A stretch of DNA of 64,000 bases from Metridium senile (Eukaryota > Cnidaria > Anthozoa > Actiniaria > Metridiidae). Below, in pieces: positions 40,201 to 49,200 of the stretch. Location of the stretch: positions 6,692,185-6,756,184 of the forward strand of contig OX459102.1 in assembly GCA_949775045.1 (NCBI GenBank). Direction: 5' to 3'. The notes under the pieces were generated by a model. That model was given only the letters and a program-made list of their open reading frames with translations. It made no database searches and was not told where the DNA came from. How positions within the stretch are numbered: position 1 is the stretch's first letter; each line of letters starts with the position of its first letter. A program made the position numbers and the translations under genes.

Positions 40201-43200
40201 TTGTTGTATTATGCAAATGCCAGTACGTTTCCGTTGAAACTCCCACTGGGGGACAGTAATAATAATTTCACTCTCAAACTTGAAGTCAAGGTGTTTGATT
40301 ACTTTGAGAGTTACAATGTCTTTATCAATTTAACGGTAAGTATCTTGGCTCATATTTTTGTGTCGCGTGATTAGGATAGTGGATATTTAAGGTTAATTAG
40401 GGTAATTTAAAGTTAATTAAACTGAGCTACACGGGAAGAAGATAAGTCGAAACAAGGATTTTAGGTCACTGGAAATCCGTATCCAACTATTGTTCGGTGT
40501 CAAATTCGAGGTGATAATTGTTTTATATGGCCCAATGCTTCGCTTTTACCGCTTACGAACTGTTCACGAAGATTCATATTTAGCGAACCGTGATATTCAA
40601 ATTTCCCGCTCGGGAATGATCTATTGTTTAGGGTCTTTTGTTTCAACCAATCAAGTTTTAATCAATTTTGACTTTATATGGAGTGTCTTTTGTTCTCGAA
40701 ATTTCTACCACAAACTGTGATACACAAACACGGGACCACTCGCACAGAACGCCGCGCACGAATTATTTGTAAATTCCAAAATTGCTCCATTTAGTGAAGA
40801 AGAGTTTATAATATCATGAAGTTGTGCCTAGCAAAAACGCTAGAATATGTTGTATGCGTAGCCACAATAGGCTATTTGCATTATAGCGTCCTATAGATCC
40901 TTTTAATAAGTCCCGAAGTAATGTGTTTTCCGCGCTTGACGTCAAATTTATTATTTTGAAATTTGTATAATATGAAAGGAAGTGAAAAGAATAAATTTGA
41001 CGTCAAGCGCGGAAAACACAACACTTCGGGACTTATTAAAAGGGTCCATACTACCATTACCAGAATGCTTTGCCTACACTGCAAAAACGGCTGAGTAGAT
41101 ACAACTCACTATATTGAGTAGATCATGCATTCAGGATGGCACTTTATATACTCCCTATAAAGTGTCATCCTGAATGCATGTTAAATAATTTTGTGGCAGT
41201 GGTTCTAGTATTCCCAAAAGGGAATAAAATCTGAATAAGAAAGAAAATTGGTAAACCATTCTGGTACGTAAAAATGAGGTCATCATGTGAATGGCCTTTT
41301 CCTTTCGTTTGTACATCTTTACAGTTCGCTCCTTCAACCTTTCGACCGGCTTTCTTTAGGTCGACCCTCCGGAAATTGAAGACCCTGGTCAAACATTACT
41401 CGATATGCTAAACAGTGACGGCAGTGAACAAGAAATGGCTCAAATTGGAATAGCTTCTCTAAGCTTGATTGGTACTGGAAAAGGGACAGTAAACATATCA
41501 GCATCGGAGAAAATGAAGGTGCGATGATGATAATGATGATTATAAATATGAATATGATGGTTATGATGACGGTGATGGTGATTATGATGACGATGATGGT
41601 GGTGTTATCACAACGATGATGATGGTGGTTATGATGATGATGGTGGTTATGATGTAAACAAATAATATTTGTTTCTTTGATATATACATGATCAATTCTT
41701 GTGTGTATCTCATAGATACGGGACAAGATAATTGGGTCCATGGTGAGTGTTCCCCCTAACAGCTCTCAAAGCATCAACTTGGTGTCCGGTGTACTAATTG
41801 AATCTACGGCCAACTCAGGAGAACTCTCAGTCGAAGGACAGGTATAATTACACTTAATTGAAAAAATGTTGTCGTGTTCGAATTGTAGATGATGAGATGG
41901 GATAAAATAAACTTTATTTAGGCACTCTAGCCTATTCAGCAAACAAATACTGATTTACAATAGAGGTGTGACATCGATGATTAATATTATTTTAAAAAGA
42001 GGCCCCAGTGTTGATCTTGAGCTACACCACACTTTTAAAAAAGTTGACCAAATAAGCTACCCTTCACTATTTATGTTTTCTAGTGGATGCTCATAGTAGG
42101 TGACTGGCGCAAGACATATTATTCTGTTCCGATTAAAAAAAAAAACAGTGGACAGTGGACAGTGGACAACTTCTCTCTTAGCCTTCATCTCACAGCATAT
42201 TTATATCAGAGTTTATAGACACGCATGCCGTTTTATATTTCGAAAAACTGGATTTTGAATATCCAAACGGGAAAATGAATAACAATGTTAGCAAACATTT
42301 TCAAAATTGTATGCTTTTTTCCTAATTCTATCGTAGATGCAGTCAGTTGCCTCTGCTATGAGTATTTCATTAACATACGGGAAAATGTATGGCAATGTTT
42401 GCTAGCACATAGTTTTAAAATTTCAAATTTGTTTCCTAATCCTATCGTAGATGCAGTCGGTTGCCTCTGCTATGAGTATGTCGGAAGCTTTATCAGGAGA
42501 CAATAGTACAGACGATCCAGGAGCTTTCGACAGCACAGGTACAACATTGCTTTACCTTACTGGAAACATTATCAATGGAGCTGCCGCTAAGACCTATGGC
42601 GACGAGAATGAAGAGGGAGGTGATGGAAGTGGGAGTGGAGACGATGAAGAATCGAAACCGGCAAATGCTACAGAGGTATATTACTTGAATACTTTCAAAA
42701 AGGTTGGCGGAGTAAATAGTGACTCAATGAATGCATGAGCGAAAGGAACTATTGTTCTTTGATATTGATTATATGATATTGATTATGCCCTAACAAATTT
42801 ACTGCATAACACAGGCCCCATATAGTGAAGAAATATGAGTATTCTTATCAGGATATTTGTTACTTTCTATTGTTAATGATTGATCAATGGTAGTTGTTGT
42901 TGTTGTTGTTACAGCTAAAGAACGTCGCCCAAACATGCATCAACGCAACCAACTCTATCTCCACGACACTTCTCAGTAAAATGCTTGGTGGGGAAAAACC
43001 AAAGAAGTTTGAGACCCCGTCACTTGGGTTAGAGATAGCAAAGACAGAAGCAAGCAAACTACCTGAGTCATACAATGTCAACGGTGGAGGAGTGAATGTA
43101 CCGTCATTTATGAAATCACTCGTTGCTAATGGGACACAGGTAAGTTTTATATTATTTTTTATTATTACATAATATGTAGTGTTTTATAGGGATTTCGCAC

Positions 43201-46200
43201 ACTGATAGAAATTGTATCACACACGTATCCGGTGTTGATATTTCTATTTTCAAATAATTTCTTCATTTAAAACTTTGTATACTATACAATATACATATTG
43301 ATTAATACATGGGCGCTTGGAGATATGAAACTTATCTTCTTGTGTTCAATTCCGATAACTCACTCGTTCGCTGCGCCCAGTCGTGAGATATCAAGTTGAA
43401 CGGAAATAAATTCATATCTCCGCGCGCCCTTGTATTAACTTCTATATATATTACACAGTGGGTTCAACGGCACTAGTACGCTACACTTATGTTCAAGTTA
43501 ACGTATAGCTACGTATGATAGTAAATAATGTCCTTGTTATTACAAAACTATAACGTAGAAGTAGTGACTTTGAATCTGAGTCTTTTCAATAGACATCTTT
43601 ACCTCCGTATACAAATTGCCCATTTTAGACCACGTTGCATTCCCTTGAGAATTTTGTTTTTGTTTTTTTGTAATGAACATGTTAGTGACGTTTACATGTG
43701 AAAGAATCAACTTCCAAGGGTAGCATCACGTGATCTGAAATGGGTAAACAAACGAGGAAGGTAAATAGGTTTCACCCACTGGCTAAATACATTGGAAAGT
43801 TAAACATTTTTGTTATTGTTTTTATTGTTTATTCAGTGTCCACCCAACGCTACATGTGCAGCAGCTGATATGTTCGTTAGCTCCAAAGCCACACTGTCTA
43901 AAAACAACCCATTCACATGGGGAAACAGCACAGTGAAGGTCAAATCCCCTGTCTTAAGCATGGAGTACTCTAACAGCAATGGCACCGGCTTGTCCGTGGA
44001 TGACCTCGATACGGACTTTGAGCTTAAAATACCAACTAAACCTCCCAAGAAACCTAAGAACAGCGTTGAATTTCCTTACTTCGTATCTCCAGACAAAGAC
44101 TGTGTAAATCACAAATTTTTCGTAGATAAGAACGACACCGCCTTCGAGTTGATTTTCCCTATGTCACAAGAGAAGTACACTTCCATGTATATACGTTACG
44201 GTAAGCGAGCGACGAAGACGGAATTCGACTTTGAGTATTACCACCCTGATTTCACTTCTTGTGTAGAGCCACCAGAGCGTGATAATTGCACGGGGATAGA
44301 AGACTTCATGGAATGTATGGAATTACCCTTCAATGAAACGACCGGGAACATGAATGAGACTTTGAACGGTACAGCATACTTTGATTCCAGCAACGGGACT
44401 AATAGTAGTTATAGTAATGCCACTGACCACTGCCAGAACGTTACTATTTCAGATGTCAGTTTTCTAACTAACGGAAGTGTGCCAAGATATCTTCCCGCTT
44501 GTGTTGACTATCATGACATTGCCAGCTGCCCGCCGTGTCCTGTTCTAGCGAACGGCACTAATAGTACTTATGAAGAACTCAAGGACTATAACGCTAGCAT
44601 GGAGCTTAGACCTGATTGTGGAAACAACTCGTTTGTATTCGACTACGCAACAAATACTACTCGACCTGTGGTGTGCCCTAAAGTGCAACGATTCCTCGAC
44701 TGTAAAAATCGTTCTGTTGAACACTACATGAAATGCCAACCACTTCTTACCAAAAAGAAACTTATCTACAACCAATACGCCAAGTGCCACAAGAATATCT
44801 ATCGTCGTTTTATCGGTATTGATATTTTCAATGTATCTGGTTGGTACTATTTGTCGGTGTGTTTTAATTCGACACAATGGCCACCGCCAACAACTCCACC
44901 GCCGCCTACTACCACCTCTTCCCCCACGACGTCACAGAATATTACAAACACAACATCGCCAACGAACACCAAACCATGGTGGTGGAGAGCAACCACAGTG
45001 AAACCTACTACCAAACAAAGGAGAAACAGAAGAGGTAAAAGGTCTTTAAATTCAAGAAAAGCATATGGCTATGAGAAGTTTGATTTCGAAGGAGTCTTTG
45101 ATGACGGTGGTGAGAAAACTTCGAAAAATGATGTCAATGAACATCAAGACAGCTTTTTCTACACTAACGATGACGCACGGGACATCTTGCAGCGAACTCG
45201 ACGAGCGATTAACACAACGGACAACAATGCTATTAGTAATACCACTACAACAACTACGAAACGCAAATGTGCTAAGGTAGAGGAAAAAGCGGCCCCCACC
45301 ACTCCTCCCATACCAACAGAATTTCCACCGGCAAGGCCTCAGGTGTTTAATGACAGTGCATCACTAAATTACTCACTGGAAATTAATACGTTCACTTGTG
45401 TGTTCTGGAATGAAACTACAGAGATGTGGAGTACTGGTGGTTGTAGGGTATGTACAATCATGCAATATCATATATTGTAATTATTGAGGTTGTGTAGATT
45501 GTAATTTTTCCAAAAAATCAGTCCCAACACAAAAAAGATAGGGGAGGGGTATAAAGCAAACCATAAGTCTTATGCCACTAGCACATGGCTTACCCTACAG
45601 ATAATGGAGAACTGGTTGACAGCAAGTCAATTACTGATGCGTTTAAGGATACGGTCCACGTTCGCAGGGTGCTCTCAGTTAAAAATTGTTTAGCGTCATT
45701 TTACAATAAAGATAGACATAGTACCTTTTGACTTATACTTTTTTTAAACAACTCGCATTGAAAGCGGTTAACTTTGAAGTTTATCGTATAGCTTAGCTTA
45801 CAGAAAATTATTGTTTATAACAAAACATACACATCTCTGTTATATAAGCTTTAAAATGATATATAATTTGTCTATTATTATTATAAAATGACGCGGTAAA
45901 CAAATTTTTAACTGAGAGCATGTGAAAGCACCCTGCGAACGTGGACCGTATCCTTAACACTCACTTTGCAAGCATAGGTAATAAGATGGCATCGTCAATC
46001 GTAAAGCATATTTTCCAGCAAGACATTCGGATAATTTAACAGTGTATCCAACGAATCCAAACGAAATTGAAAAAGAAATAAAAAGTGGCTACTTGTCCCT
46101 GCAGTATACCTACTACAATACTAAACTTGCTATAGCGTCATTTGGCAACCATTAGAAACCATATTTAACCTATCATTTTCTCGGGGTATAGTACCCGATC

Positions 46201-49200
46201 ACTTTAAACTCACAATAGTGATGCCTGCCCATAAAAAAGGATCCCAACTTCTCTATCGCCTAGCCTTCTCCGCAGGCAACTTTTTTACCGGCTCTAATCA
46301 AAAAAAAAACACACACAATAAACCAAAGGAATCCAAAGGGCTTGATTGCGGAAGAGGCTGTCTATCGCCCTATTTCTTTGCTTATATATGTCCAAAAGGC
46401 TGGTAGATTTCATTCATAACAACAACGTATAGTATGGAAAACAATTTGGGTTCAGGTCCTCACTTACAATTATCCACGCATTCTTTTCTATTCAAAAAGC
46501 TATCGATGATAACATATATTCTTGTGGAATATTTTTAGACCTCATCAATGCTTTTGACTCGGTCGATCAATGTACTTTATATAATAAGCTTGAATACTAT
46601 GGAATAAGAGGAACGACAACAGACTGGTTACTTTATGTCTATATATTTCATGCGGTGTTCCACAGGGATCAGTTGTTGGCCCCATTTTTTAAATTTTTTT
46701 TTTATACAAAAATACTTCTCGGCCAGTAAAGTTCATGCCTACGTAGCAACCTTAGGGCTGGTGGTCAATAAAATTATAAATGTTCTTCATCGTGGATCTA
46801 CTCTCATAACAGTCTCCCCATCGCCTCTTTTCGTGTATTATTGCATAACCATGAAACATGTAATCATAGAATTACTCATCCTTTTCTCATATCTTTAGTA
46901 TTCTATTAGTTTTTAAATAACGTGGTTATTTTCTAATTCCAGCCACACAAAAACTCATCTGTTTATCAGCTAGTATGTTTGTGCAACCATTTAACGTCCT
47001 TTGGTTCCGATTTGGTGGTGGCTCCCAATGCAATCGAGCTTGATGATGTGTTGGCAGGCTTTGCCAATCTAGCTGAAACCGGGAATTTTTCTGTCCTTTT
47101 CACCCTTATTGGTTTGTTTTTGCTGTACATCGTAGTTGTGATATTTGCAAGAAGAGCTGATAGACGACACGATCTACTGGTATGTATAGTTACTAACATA
47201 AAAAGCACTGATTAAGCCTTCAATCTCAAGTCAGACACATGTAAACATAATAATAACATTATATAATAATATCCATACCTTATATAGTGCACTTTGCAGG
47301 ACGTGGTGACAAGAGTAGCCAGAATTCAAAAAATAATGGCATAACAAACATTCTCTGAAAGTTTTATCTCAACTTTTGTAAAACTAAGGCACTGAGAATT
47401 TTTCGAAATCATTAAAAATCATCAAAAATGACTGTCAAGGCTTAGCAGTCAGTCATACCAACCCTTGCTGTTTTTGATGATTTCAAAAAATTCTCAGAGC
47501 CTTAGTTGACGATGATGATGACGACATTGGCAATAATGATAGTGGTGATCATGACGATGACCATGATAATGATGATGATGACGATTAAGAAGGTAAAATG
47601 AGAGCAATGAGGACGACAAAAATGTAATGAAATCTTCCATCATCTTCTTATCTTCATGTCCAGGTTTCCAAGATGAGGGTTGGTTGCATCAATAACAATA
47701 GTGGTTTCAACTATGAAATAACCGTCTCTACTGGTACTTTCCGGGGCTCAGGAACAACAGCCAACGTAGCCATGGTGATACACGGAGATAAGAGTCTTAG
47801 TCAGGTGATTCCTCTTGCGGATGAATATGGGAACTCAGAAGAGATCCTTTCGCGTGGCAATGTTGTTCACATTATAGTTAACACTCCTGAAGTAATAGGA
47901 GATATTAACTATATTCGCATCTGGCATAATAACAAGGGTACAGACCCGTCGTGGTTTATGAGACAGATAACCATTCGTGATGTTGCTACTGACAAAACAT
48001 GGCTCTTTATTCACAATGATTGGTTTGCAGTAGATAAAGGTGATGGGAGAATCGATCAGCCCATATATGCTGCATCGGAAAGTGACAAAACTCAGTTCAA
48101 GACATTGTTTTATTCTCACACAGCTAAAAGCTTTAGCGATAAGCATTTGTGGATTTCAGTTGTTCTTCGCCCTCCCTCGAGTACGTTTACATGTGTGCAA
48201 AGAATTACGTGTTGTTTCTCGCTGCTTTTTACTGCGATGTTGGCTAATGCAATGTTTTACCAAAATGGTGATAGTGACGCTGATTCGATCCAGATCGGAC
48301 CGATTAAAATCAGCGTAAAGCAAATTATCATTGGCATACAAAGCGGTCTTATCGTAGCTCCTGTTAACATCCTTATTATGACTCTTTTCCGTAAGGCCCG
48401 TCCAAAAGACACAGACAAAAATAAAGAGCCCCAGACTCCCGAACCAGAAGATTCCAAAAGTCAAGACCATACGTCACCAAATGAACCCGATAAAGGCAAA
48501 CCTACCAAGAAGGAAGGTCTCCCACATTGGGTTGTCTACATAGCGTATACTCTTAGCCTATTAAGCGTACTTGCATCGGGTACTGTAGTGCTATTCTATT
48601 CCATGATGTGGGGAACTGAAAAATCCAACGGATGGATGGTGTCAGTGTCTTTGTCACTTTTCCAAGATATCCTTGTCGTACAGCCATTGAAAGTCCTCTT
48701 GCTCGCTACACTGTTTTCTTTAGTGTTCCGAAAGCCACCCGACGATGCAGAAGATGTTGATAAGAATACAAATCAACAAAATCAACAAAATGGAACAACA
48801 GATAAAGAAAACGGAACAGACCAACCTTTAAAGAGGCAATACACCGGAGTCGACTTCAAGCCACTAAAACCTGAAGATGTGGAGATGGCTCGAACGTACC
48901 AAGTCAGGAAAAACACAGTGCGTGCAAGCATGAAAGAGGTCGCTCTTCATTTGACGTTCTTTTTGTTATTGTCCACCATCCTGTTCGGCTCACAATCTTT
49001 TCATCGCTATCAAATTCATAAACATTTGAATGATGTTTTCTCCAGTAGTGAATCGGTAAGCACAGTTGATAATAATGATAGTCAGGATGATGGTGGCGAT
49101 GACGACAACAATTATGATGATTGTTGCGATGGTGATGATATTGATAATGATGGTGATGGTGAAAATTACGGGATGATGAAAATGATGGGAATGGTGAAAA

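Larger units (their letters stand above)
40336..41359 (+). other. intron F-G with two foldback elements
   Basis: 1.02 kb. Holds a 150-bp foldback element (40896-41047) and a 57-nt hairpin (41124-41180), described separately. 40336-40890 shows nothing else. Confidence 0.7.
45490..46720 (+). pseudogene. CR1/Jockey-like LINE reverse transcriptase fragment with nested insertions
   Basis: Pieces in three frames give LVDSKSITDAF, then THFASIGNKMASSIVKHIF, the VMPAHKKGS motif, YRPISLL, QFGFRSSLTIIHAF, and the catalytic-domain start GIFLDLINAFDSVDQ followed by LEYYGIRGTTTDWLLY. These match the order of a non-LTR reverse transcriptase. Frameshifts, a 307-bp element at 45647 and a 100-bp element at 46261 interrupt it; the YxDD motif and 3' part are lost after about 46720. 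Inactive. Confidence 0.8.
45448..46942 (+). other. intron K-L, filled by a broken LINE
   Basis: 1.5 kb. The intron splits the GPS between its two cysteine pairs. It contains the LINE fragment at 45490-46720 with two nested elements. Confidence 0.75.
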
